Below, piece after piece: positions 55,385 through 64,000 of a stretch of DNA of 64,000 nt. Origin of the DNA: Rhodotorula mucilaginosa. Taxonomy: Eukaryota; Basidiomycota; Microbotryomycetes; Sporidiobolales; Sporidiobolaceae. The translations under genes were made by a program, and so were the position numbers. Below the pieces are notes generated by a model. The model saw only the letters and a list, made by a program, of their open reading frames with translations. It was not told the origin of the DNA and made no database searches. The first letter of the stretch is position 1; each line of letters begins with the position of its first letter. The stretch is from NCBI GenBank assembly GCA_034406715.1, contig CP137865.1, positions 930,001-994,000 on the forward strand, read 5' to 3'.

Positions 55385-58344
55385 ATGGCTGCGACGACCG
55401 CGCCCACTGCCAAGGCCGTATCGTACTCGCGCTCGCAGCCCGTCAAGCGCACCAAGATGCCGTCAGCGATGCCCGTTGCCGCTCCCGCACCGCCCCATGG
55501 CTCAAACGCTCGCGGCAAGCGACCACGCGCCTCTGACGGCCATATGGACCTCGAAAGGCCGAGACGAGTCAAGAGCTCCCGTGGGCAGAAACGCGCCGAC
55601 GCGACTGGGGCGGCCGTTAGCGACGTCAAGCCGGCAGCGGACTCGAAGGCGGTGAACGGCTCTGTCGCTCAGAACGAAGGAGGAGGAGGAGGCGCGTACA
55701 GGCGTGTCATGTTCGCGAGCTTTATCAAGCAAGCGTTCGACAAGCGCGCCAAGGTATGTCGAAGTGTTCTCCTCGCCGTGGATGCGCCAGGTCCGTCGCT
55801 AATCGTCCACCATCTCCACAGGGCGACAACGAGGAGTACAACCAGATCATCGTCCAGTTTCGCGCTCTCCTACCATCCGCAAGCGCCTCGGCCGCCGCCT
55901 CGACTTCTTCCGGCCAGCCGACCGCGACACCCCTGAGCCAACTCCGATCCTGGCTCGAAGCGCTCACTTCGGTCGTTTCCAAGTTGGACCAGTCGCATGC
56001 ACCGCTGGTCGAAACCATCCTGTCCATCCCCTGGGCCATCACCGAAGAGAGCTTTACGATCGCATACTCTCGATTCGTTGGCGCCCTCGTCAGCGCGCGG
56101 ACAGAGTGGCTCAAAGTCGTCCTCGAGAAATGCGTCAAGGGTTTCAAGTACCGTGCGTCACTGTTCCTCGCATGGACCTTTCTTCGTCTATGGGACTCAC
56201 CCGCATCACCTTCAGGCTCAACCTATACCCAATCGTCGCCGCACGCGCTTCCGCACCTGACTCGCCGCCTCGTGTACTCGCGCCTTCACGCTCTTTTGCG
56301 ACTTCTCCTCTCCCTCGTCCCGACCTTGTCGCCATCACTCTCGCCTCTACTGGCTCTGCACTTCCCGTCAAAGCGCGAGTCGCGGGCAGCTCAGATCTGC
56401 TACATCGACAATCTTCTCAATATGACCGAGTACTGCTCCGCCCTCTCGGAGGATGTCCTGACGCTCGTCGTCGAGCGTGCCCTGAACATTGACGTCGAGA
56501 TTCAGGGCGAGCCGGAGGACTGGGAGGAAGTCGAAGAGGAGATGCTTGCGGCCGAAGCGGAGAAGACTGCCGACGGCAAGGCCCGCGCGCCAGAAACCGC
56601 TGTGCACGACCTCGTCGACCGTCCCATGGAGGACGAGTCGGACGATTCCGACTCGGACGACGACGATGACGACGAGGACGAAGGCGGTCTCGACCTCGAC
56701 AACCTCAGTTCCGACGACGACGAGCCCGACCCGATCAACGACGAAGACGCCGAGAAGAAGGCCGCGGCGGGCAACCGCGGCATGAGCGAAGCGGCGATCC
56801 GCAAGGTGCTCGACAACCGCGCCAAACTCGACGGTATCCTCAAGGTTGTCCTCGACCATCTCGCCGTTGCGCACGCCGACACGCGCCACCTCGATCAGAG
56901 CAAGACCAATGGGGTCAGGACGGCTGTCCCGGTCGCGGCGAATCCTTTCGATAGCGCTTTCGCAGACTCTCCGGCAGACGAGGAGGAGGCGACCGGATCG
57001 CGCGAGACGACCCCGACAGCCGCCGACGCGCCGAGTATCGATGCCGTCGAACGGCGCATGACTCTGTTCCGCACCTTCCTCGACATCTTCGACCGCACTT
57101 TGCTCCGCACCTTCAAGACGAGGAACGTGCAGTTTGTGCTGTTTTATCTGTGCTCCCTGGACCCCTCCTCATCCGACCACTTTATCGGCGTCTTGCTCGG
57201 CAGGGCACTCTTCGACACGGACGCGCCATCAGTCACGCGGGTCGCCGCAGCAGGCTACGTCGCCAGTTTCGTTGCGAGGGCCAAGTATGTCGATGCGGGA
57301 ATGACTCGCAAGGTCGTGCGCCATCTTTGCGGCTACCTCGAGGGGCAGATGGAGGACTTTGCGCGCGCGAGCACCCTCGCGACGTCGATCTCGGGTTCGC
57401 GGACCGGCGTCGCCACCGGCGGTCAGGAGCTGCCCGTCTTCTATTCCGTTTCGCAGGCAGTCTTCTACATCTTCTGCTTCCGGTGGAAGGATCTGCTCGA
57501 GGAGGAGGACGCAGACGACGAGACAGCCTTGTTTGGCCTTGACGCCGGTCGGCGCTGGCTGATGGGTCTCGAGACTGTCAAGAAGGCGGTCAACTCGAGC
57601 TTCAACCCTCTCAAGGTGAGTAGACAGCTTCGAGGGTGGTCGCGCCCAATTAATCACTGACGCCTGCACACCTTCCTGCAGGTCTGCGCCCAGCCGGTCG
57701 TAACCCAGTTCGCGTCGATCGCGCACAAGACCAACTTCATGTACTGCTACGCCATTCTGGATGCGAACCGTCGCGCGACTACCTACCGCGACACCAACCC
57801 GCCAGCCGTCGCCGCCGCATCGGCCGTACCGCCCCCGCCCCTCCGTTCCGTCTCGACCTCTTCCCTGCTCAACACGCTCACGGTCCAGCAGCTTCACCTT
57901 TCGACCCCCTCGCCCGCCGGAACGCCGGCGCCTCCGTCGGTCCCGGCCGCCGCGCCGCGTCAACTCCTCGTCGCGGAAGAGATGGACTCGTTCTTTCCAT
58001 TCGATCCGTTCAAGCTCCCGCTCTCTTCGGTCTACATCGACCCAATCTATCGCGAGTGGGAAGGCGCCGAAGACGACGAGAGCACAACTTCGGGAGATCA
58101 TTCGTCGTCTTCGTTCGACTCGGACGAGGAAGACACCGAAAGCGAGTCGGACGCGATCGCCGGCGAGGGCGAGGACGACGAGCCGGCTTGGGTCAAGACG
58201 CGTGGCGGGCTCGCTGTTCCCGGATCGGTCACCTCTCCCGCCTCGCCGGAAGACGACGAATTCTCTCGGAGTTTCGAGGCCATGTCGCTCAGCCTCTCGC
58301 CCCAGCACGAATCGTTCGGCGGGCGCCACCGCAAGTCAAGGTAG
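55385..58344 (+). CDS. RRN3: RNA polymerase I transcription initiation factor Rrn3
   Basis: Rrn3 binds Pol I and brings it to the rDNA promoter in the nucleolus. Exons: 55385-55753, 55822-57615 and 57682-58344. Within exon 2, 56153-56215 (63 nt, GTGCGT...TTCAG) could be an optional in-frame intron. Family blocks: RVMFASFIKQAFDKRAKGD, WLEALTSVVSKLDQSHAPLV, VVLEKCVKGFKY, LDGILKVVLDHLAV, FRTFLDIFDRTLLRTFKTR, QFVLFYLCSLDP, ASFVARAKYVDAGMTRKVV, FYIFCFRWKDLLEEE, and NPLKVCAQPVVTQFASIAHK. MDSFFPFDPFKLPLSSVYI then an acidic serine-rich tail, characteristic of Rrn3. An internal acidic run lies between the HEAT-like repeats at ~residue 390, as in yeast. Confidence 0.94.
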
Positions 58345-58471
58345 CGCTCCTGCATTCATTGCCTTTCCTTGTTGTTGCACTGTCCATACTCCGTTGTTTG
58401 CATCATGCTCTTCCTTATCGCTTGTTTCTGTGTATCATCCTCGCAGCCTTTTGCATTTCTATCAGCTTTCG

Positions 58472-60110
58472 CTACAGATTCTGCAGCGGCAACAGCTTGG
58501 AGAGCGAGATACCTTGTCGGCACAGTGGACATTCCGCCTGTTCATGAACTCAGCGTCAGCTTGAAATTTTCACAGAATGAGAAGCGACAGTCGCACCTTT
58601 TCTCGCGCCCATCCGACCACGCATTCCCAGCAGACTGCGAGAGTTGGCGTCAGTGACCGTAGCGCTTGCGCAGAATTGTCAGACGCCACTCACAAACGTG
58701 GCCGCACTCGGTCGCCGTCGCATCTCGCATCGTGCCGAGGCAAAGCGTGCACCTCCGCTCTGCGTCCTCCTCATCCGGATACGGAGCCGCCTGGTCCGGG
58801 TCGTCCGGGTCAAACACCACGCGCTGCAGCGGCAGCCCGTCGATCATGAAACGCTTCTTGCGCTGCTCCGCTTCCGCCGCCGAAGCCTCGTCGAGTTTGA
58901 TCGGCGCGTTCTGCGCCCTGTACCTTCGGTACGCGAGAAGTCCTCGCACGGCGATCTGGACGGCCATGAGGACGCCGAGAACTTCGTAGGAGGAGGGTGC
59001 GGGACTGATGGCTGCGCCGGGAGCTTGTTGGGCACGGCGACCCTGCATCGAGATCTGCAGACGCGAGATCAGCGGGATTGCTTCCTCCGGGGTGAGAAAT
59101 TTTCCAGACGTACGAATCGGACACCGGTCGCTCGTTTACTCAGATTGTAGTACCGGCCGAACAGGTAGAAGACGGCCAAGTGGACACTCCGGAGGTAATC
59201 CTCCGTCAAGGTTTCGAAGGACGGCAGTTCTTTGGCGAACGCCGCGATTCGGTCGAGCGTCCGCTCGGACCAGCTGCCCTTTCTTGGAGGCAATGGTTTG
59301 TCGGAGGACGCAAAGAGGGATTCCAGCTCTTCCTGCGCGTCCTCCGAGGACTGGAGGCGTGCGAGCAGAGCTCGTCGGGTTTTGGCGTAGGCGCGGGCGA
59401 GGATGTAGGGAAACAAGACGTGCAGGAGGACCATGGCAATGCGTCGCTATCGTCGCAGCAAAATGAGTTCAGTGGACCTGTGAAATGAGGTGGTTTGCAA
59501 GTCGTAACTCACGGCTCGACTGGGCGGTTTCCGACTTTTGCTTTCGTACTGCATGATGTCGCAGTATTCTTCGCCCAGCGTTTGTGTGCCTGCCGAATAC
59601 CGGCGCGTTAGACAGTGTGCTTTTGATCTGCGTGGACCAGGTCACGTACCGAGCAGGGTTGTCAGGCCAAAGTAGGCTAACCGGCTGCCTTGCTGCAGCT
59701 CCTTGCTCCAACCCTGGAGCCAGCGAGAGCCTGCGGGGGGAACGAGGGGTCAGCTACTGCTTCGAATTGGGGGATCTCGCGAGTACGTACCGAGCCAAGA
59801 CCGGGCAACATCTTCTATCCGCTCGGTCAACTGGGAGAGGTAGTAGAGGTCCTTTTGATTCGCTCGCACTGCCGGCTTCCGCAGTCAGCAAGACGTCAGG
59901 GATCGCTCGCTCGTGGACGGGCGACTTACCAATCTCTGGCTGGGCTGCGTTGGCAAAGAACGGCACACGAGCTGCTGCCGAAGTCTGTCCAGGTCGTCGT
60001 TCTGCCCTCGCCCTCGCCGCGACCGTCGCTGGTTGCGGGGCGCTCGAAGGACCCGCTGCTGCGCCTGGCTCTGTCGTCGATGTTCTGCTTGTATGGTCAC
60101 TGTCGCTCAT
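58472..60110 (-). CDS. PEX10: Peroxin 10, RING E3 of the peroxisomal import machinery
   Basis: Pex10 with Pex2 and Pex12 forms the ubiquitin-ligase channel that recycles the import receptor Pex5. Starts at 60110 (MSDSDHTSRTSTTEP), has VRANQKDLYYLSQLTERI, GLTTLLGTQTLGEEYCD, LHVLFPYILARAY, and VHLAVFYLFGRYYNLSKRAT, all Pex10-type blocks of the membrane domain. The C3HC4 RING is spread over three short exons: CTLCLGTMRDATATECGHVF, CWECVVGWAREK and AECPLCRQGISLSKLLPLQ, ending at 58472. The 3' end faces RRN3, 127 bp from its stop. The N-terminal ~80 residues are disordered. Confidence 0.92.
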
Positions 60111-60438
60111 GGCCGTCGTCGTATCTTGGAAGGCTGTGATCGCGCACTTACGCCCCACGCCCGGCCTCAGCTGCCGACTTTGCCGATTCGACAATTCATA
60201 TTCGATGAATACAAATACTCAGTATTACCCTTCGCTCGAAATTCGCCGCTGCCGGTTTTCACGCCGATCTCGCGCGCTCTGAACATTTTTCCGTATCCGT
60301 CTCCGCTTCCTGCGAAAGCTTACTGCTCTTTGTTCTCCGTTCGTCTCCCTCCCGAGGAAGTCAGCTCGCGTGTACATCGCGCCCGGAGTCGAACGCGGCA
60401 TAAGAGGACTCCGGCCGAACACAGCTTACAACTCGGAC

Positions 60439-62019
60439 ATGACTGCTGCCCCCGTCAACGTTGCGGTCTGTGGGGCCGGTGAGCACAGGAAACGCGTCGC
60501 CAAGGGCCTAAGACTTGACCGCTGATCGCCTTCAGTCATTGCGTGCACTACAGGCTTGATCGGACGGAGACATATCGAGCATGTTCGCTCCGAACCGCAG
60601 ACACACTTGACCGCGGTGGTCGATCCAACACCCGCCGGACTTGCATACGCGGAGGAGCTGGGCGTCTCCGCTTATGCGAGCGTAGAGGAGTTGCTGCAAG
60701 CCCGCTCAGATGGTGCGGTCCGGGTGGACGCCGCGATCCTTGCAGTAAGTTGCGGATCCTAATCTCCTGGTGGTGTCCTGTCGTAGCTGACACTGTGACT
60801 GACCCTTTCTTCCTGTCCACCTAGACGCCGAACGCAACACATGTGCCCCTCAGCTTGCAGCTTACGGCAGGCGGAGTGCACACCCTCGTCGAGAAACCGT
60901 TCTCGACCGACGCGATCAGCGGAAAGGAGCTTGTCCGCGCTGCGGATGAGTGCGACGCCAAGCTTCTTGTTGGCCACCATCGACGCTTCGTGAGCCAGCT
61001 CTTCTCGCCTGAGCGAGCGCGTGAAGCGACATACTGATGCCTGCTCTCCAGAATCCCTACGTTACACGCGCAAAAGAGCTTCTCGACGGCGGACGGCTCG
61101 GACAAGGTACTTTCTGCTCGGGTGTGGACCTGTCCTGTATCCAGTCCACTCACATTGAAGTTTACGGACCGGGGAATCGCAGTTCTCGCCGTACAAGGGA
61201 TTTGGGCGACTAAGAAGGTTCGCGTCTTCGTCGTTTCTGGATTCGGTGTCCGGTGCCCGGCATTCCCCCGATGCTCATTGCGACTGCCTTACAGCCTGAT
61301 TCCTACTTCGAGGCACCGACCGAGTGGCGCAAGGCACCAGGAACGGGCGGTGTCATCATGATCAATCTCTCGCACGAGATCGACTGCCTCCGATTCCTCC
61401 TCGGCGACATCGTACGGGTGTACTGCGAAGGCGGTCAATCCACTCGAGGTTTCCCCGTAGACGAGACGGGCGCTTGTACCCTCCGGTTCGCGTCAGGTGT
61501 GGTCGGGACTTTCATCTTTAGCGAGTGAGTCCGGCAGTCGCCAAGTCTCCCGTCGCATCAACTCGGCTCTCTAACGGACCGACGGTGCTGCAGCGCGACA
61601 GCTTCGCCATACAACTTCGAGTCGGCCACGGGAGAGAATCCGCTTTTACCGGCTACAGTGAGCGACTTTACCGCGTCCAGTCGCGGTGATCATCCTTCTC
61701 ATCGAAATTTAACCCACAGGGCCAGACCACCTATACCCTCCTCGGAACTCGCGGTTCGATGGCGTTCCCCGACTTGCAGCCGTGGCATTACAGCTCTCAG
61801 GATGGCTGCTGGACAGACACCCTTACTCAGGACGCGGCCGGTGCGATCGACACGACGCCACCTTTCACCCTCCAGCTGCGCCACTTCGTCGAAGTCGTCA
61901 GAGGACAGGCGGAACCTCGATGCAGCGCTCGCGATGGCCTGGCAACCGCTGCCACTCTCGAAGCCATTATCGAGAGCTTGAGGACAGGAAAACCCGTTGA
62001 CGTAGTCTTGGAGACGTGA
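60439..62019 (+). CDS. Gfo/Idh/MocA-family NAD(P)-dependent oxidoreductase
   Basis: Exons: 60439-60478, 60554-60744, 60825-60989, 61052-61106, 61193-61217, 61295-61524, 61594-61657 and 61720-62019, all in frame; one is only 25 nt. The Rossmann motif VAVCGAGLIGRRHIEHV is built across the first intron. Family motifs: TAVVDPTPAGLAYAEELGV, TPNATHVPLSL, the catalytic EKPFS (TLVEKPFSTDAISG), VGHHRRFNPYV, and the substrate-domain segment GGVIMINLSHEIDCLRFLLG with the conserved His. Ends LRTGKPVDVVLET. Such enzymes oxidise or reduce sugars, inositols or related alcohols; the substrate cannot be read from sequence. Confidence 0.92.
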
Positions 62020-62113
62020 TGATCTGCGAGTTGGAAAATTTCACAGAACTGAAAAGACGTGTCTACGGAATGTCCTGTCAAGGCGCACGGAGTAAGACGG
62101 CGTAAGGAAATCA

Positions 62114-63332
62114 TCAGCGGCGAGGGAAGGGCGTAGGCGCCGCCGTGATGGTAGCGGGCAAGGCTCGGCGCTCGTTCTCGACTTGCAGCGTTGCTTCCGG
62201 GACCTTTACCCTGCCGGTTTCAGTCTCGGTCGCAGTCTCGGTCGCAGTTTCGGTTGGCTTGTCCTTCGTCTCTGTCCCCTTGCCCTCCTCCGTTTCGTGA
62301 GTCTTGCCGCCGCCCTCCTCCTCTTCGGCAGTCTTGCGACCCGTCTCGGCCGGTTTCTCCTTGCCCGACGCGGTGTCCGTGCCTGTAGCCGTGCCTGTCT
62401 CAGTCGCCGTTCCCGTGGCCGCTCCCGTGGCCGCTCCTGTTCCTGTGACAGCTGCGGTGTCGGTGCCTGACGACGCGTCGGTTGTCATGATGGAAGCAGT
62501 GTCGAGGGAGGAAAGGGCTTCGGAAGATCTGCAGTATGTAACGTGATGAGCATCAGTTCTTAAATAACAGACTAGTCGGGCAGGAGATGGGGCAGCGACG
62601 CACTCGGAAAGTAGGGGGGACGCGGAGGTCGCCTCCGTAGCGCTAGCGAGTCCTCCGTCAGACAAAGCCGAACTCAGGCTGGCAGAGTCGGAGGAGGAGG
62701 TCGAGTCGAAGAAACCCTTGCTGTAGGCCCAGTACCTGGAGAGAGAGAGAGGGGCGGTTAACGAAGTCTTCTCAGTTTAGTTTACAAACACCTCGCCGTA
62801 CCCGCCTGCGCCAGCGCCAATGAGCAAGACGAAGATGACGACGCCGATGATGAGACCCGAGCTGCTGGACTATGTAAGCGACACCAGTCAGCACCGCAAC
62901 GAGCCAGCCCGATTAGCGATCTGAGCTTACAGACTGTGCGGCGGGAGCGGCAGCCCCGTCTCCGCTGCGCATTTCCCACATACGACGAGACTTCCTCGCC
63001 TCCTTGGCCCGATGGCGGACTGGCTTCGCCTTTGGAGTCTTTGCAGAAGCCTTGCCGGAGCCGATCGCCGAACCGATGAGCTTCTCCTCGTCCTGCTCCT
63101 CGTCGTCGTCGTCGCTCGAAGCTGATAGATCGCTCGAATCGGTGCCATTCCGGGAGTCCGCTGCTCCTTGAGCTACGCGGCTCCTGGGCGCGTCCTCGTC
63201 GTGGTCGGTAAAGGGTCTACCGACGGGGTGGCGGCGCACGCTCCCCCCGACGGACGAGGCGGACGAGGCGGAAAGGTCCGACTCGGAAAGGAAATCGTCT
63301 TCGCGCGGGCGGATGCGGTCACTGCGAGCCAT
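62114..63332 (-). CDS. Single-span Ser/Thr-rich membrane protein, function unknown
   Basis: Starts at 63332 (MARSDRIRPREDDFLSES). The N-terminal ~130 residues are charged with Ser/Asp/Glu runs and a basic patch (RHRAKEARKSRRM). One membrane span follows (SGLIIGVVIFVLLIGAGAGG), then YWAYSKGFFDSTSSSD, and a long Ser/Thr/Ala part with a Thr-Gly/Thr-Glu repetitive tract (TGTATETGTATGTDTASG) and a Glu/Lys/Thr segment ending PTPFPRR. It may be a cell-surface stalk protein with O-glycosylation, but no domain is recognised. The intron after GYGE appears to use a GTTTGT donor. Confidence 0.65.
62345..62475 (-). repeat. Short coding repeat (Thr-Gly/Ala/Glu)
   Basis: Imperfect 6-12-bp units (ACAGGCACGG-, GCCACGGGAACGG-like on the minus strand) encode alternating TG, TAT and ETG units in the Ser/Thr-rich protein. 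Copy number likely varies between strains. Confidence 0.6.
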
Positions 63333-63623
63333 CTCGTGTACAGTGGTGTGGAACGTCGAGAGGGCAAGGTGAGGGGGTGAGGGAGGAAAGAGTCGTTATC
63401 GCCGCATTTAGGGTGTCCGCGGTCGTCGGACATGCCGCGGAGTGGGCGGGTGGAGGTGTAACTGGCGGTCAGGCGACCGGTAGGCCAACGGCTATACGCC
63501 AGGTATCCATTCTTTGATTCAGCGTCGCGACAGGCGTCGGGCTACAGTCGAAAAGTCGCGGCTGCGCAGAGAAGAAAAGCGGTTTCATTCGATATTTGCA
63601 ATTGCAGCCAAGAGCGGGAAGCT
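63333..63623. promoter_or_regulatory. Interval upstream of the single-span protein gene
   Basis: About 290 bp between the PTH2 stop and the start of the next minus-strand gene. It holds the promoter of the latter. No gene seen. Confidence 0.4.
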
Positions 63624-64000
63624 TTACAGCAGGCGAAGGTTCCCCGTGACCTGGTTGATGATGCGGACGGGAGCAGGACCGATACCTGTAGTAGCAGAAG
63701 AAGCATCAGCATGGCGACTGCGAAAAAGAAGTGACGGAGGCAAGGCACGCACCAAGCACAATCGTCGTCCCCGGGTCGACCTGCGTGCGGCCGCTGAGGG
63801 TACCGGTCGACGTCAGCACATGATCATTTGCATGACCGCGCTAAGACTCACGCATCCTGGATGGACCTCGCGCAGACGCCTAATGACTGTGCCGACGCTT
63901 GCAGCAGTTGCAGGTCTTCTTCCGAATCGCACTTGAGCGCGATCTTGGCTTGGCTGTGGCAATTGTCGCGCGTCAGGTCTGAGGATATACAGCGGATGGC
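63624..64000 (-). CDS. PTH2: Peptidyl-tRNA hydrolase 2 (Pth2/Bit1), 3' part
   Basis: Frees tRNA from peptidyl-tRNA that drops off the ribosome. The 5' end lies beyond base 64000. Visible exons on the minus strand: from about 63952 AKIALKCDSEEDLQLLQASA and CARSIQDA, then GRTQVDPGTTIVLG, then IGPAPVRIINQVTGNLRLL with the stop at 63624. The block AGRTQ-xPGTxTVLGIGPAP is the strongest Pth2 signature, and both glycines around the last intron are conserved. The C-terminus at LRLL matches the usual GHLKLL end. Confidence 0.93.

Noticed and set aside
57229-58329. 366-codon open frame antisense to RRN3
   Set aside because: Arg/Gly/Glu-rich shadow on the opposite strand of a well-supported gene.
62304-62546. 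Val/Pro/Ala repeat frame on the plus strand
   Set aside because: Opposite strand of the Thr-Gly repeat of the membrane protein gene; no start context or splicing.

Overview
The window is nuclear DNA of a GC-rich, intron-dense fungus. Genes are packed on both strands 100-500 bp apart. Almost every gene is split by introns of about 50-110 bp with GT...AG ends and a CTGAC-type branch site shortly before the 3' splice site. Codons strongly favour C or G in the third position, so many long antisense ORFs are only shadows. Gene content (NADPH oxidase, POT peptide transporter, Gen1/Yen1 nuclease, Mpe1, Rrn3) and style fit a basidiomycete yeast of the Rhodotorula/Rhodosporidium type (Sporidiobolales). 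That placement is inference from style and proteins, not from a marker gene.

Layout. 1-1588: 3' part of the P5C dehydrogenase gene (PUT2). 1736-13752: a 12-kb accessory island bounded by two copies of a 275-bp segment that holds the last codons and 3' flank of PUT2. It contains a truncated minus-strand gene piece, two copies of a ~335-bp direct repeat, an unrecognised gene for a cysteine-rich probable zinc protein, a 55-bp tandem repeat, and a decayed gene joining a ubiquitin-like domain, a proline-rich linker and the start of a RecQ-type helicase. 14535-17348: MPE1/RBBP6. 18117-20262: two tandem, diverged copies of an unrecognised gene. 20513-22548: succinyl-CoA ligase beta subunit. 22911-25186: arylsulfotransferase-like membrane protein. 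25187-27434: gene-poor. 27605-33013: PTR2 peptide transporter and ALE1-type lysophospholipid acyltransferase. 33198-38862: Ups1/PRELI, a possible Mediator Med9, a Cbp6/UQCC2-like factor and a TMEM135-like protein. 39035-43986: COG0523 zinc GTPase, a four-span membrane protein with an Arg/Ser tail, and SNF7. 44424-49419: pirin and NADPH oxidase. 49593-55099: mL44-like ribosomal protein, mitochondrial thioredoxin and YEN1. 55385-62019: RRN3, PEX10 and a Gfo/Idh/MocA oxidoreductase. 62114-64000: a single-span Ser/Thr-rich membrane protein and the 3' part of peptidyl-tRNA hydrolase PTH2.

There is no operon logic. Several divergent pairs share short promoters and related destinations: thioredoxin and mL44 (mitochondrion), the UQCC2-like factor and the TMEM135-like protein (mitochondrion/peroxisome). 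Mitochondrial function is a recurring theme (PUT2, LSC2, UPS1, UQCC2-like, mL44, TRX). The most unusual part is the duplicated-end island at 1.7-13.8 kb. I saw no tRNA, rRNA, CRISPR array or intact transposase.
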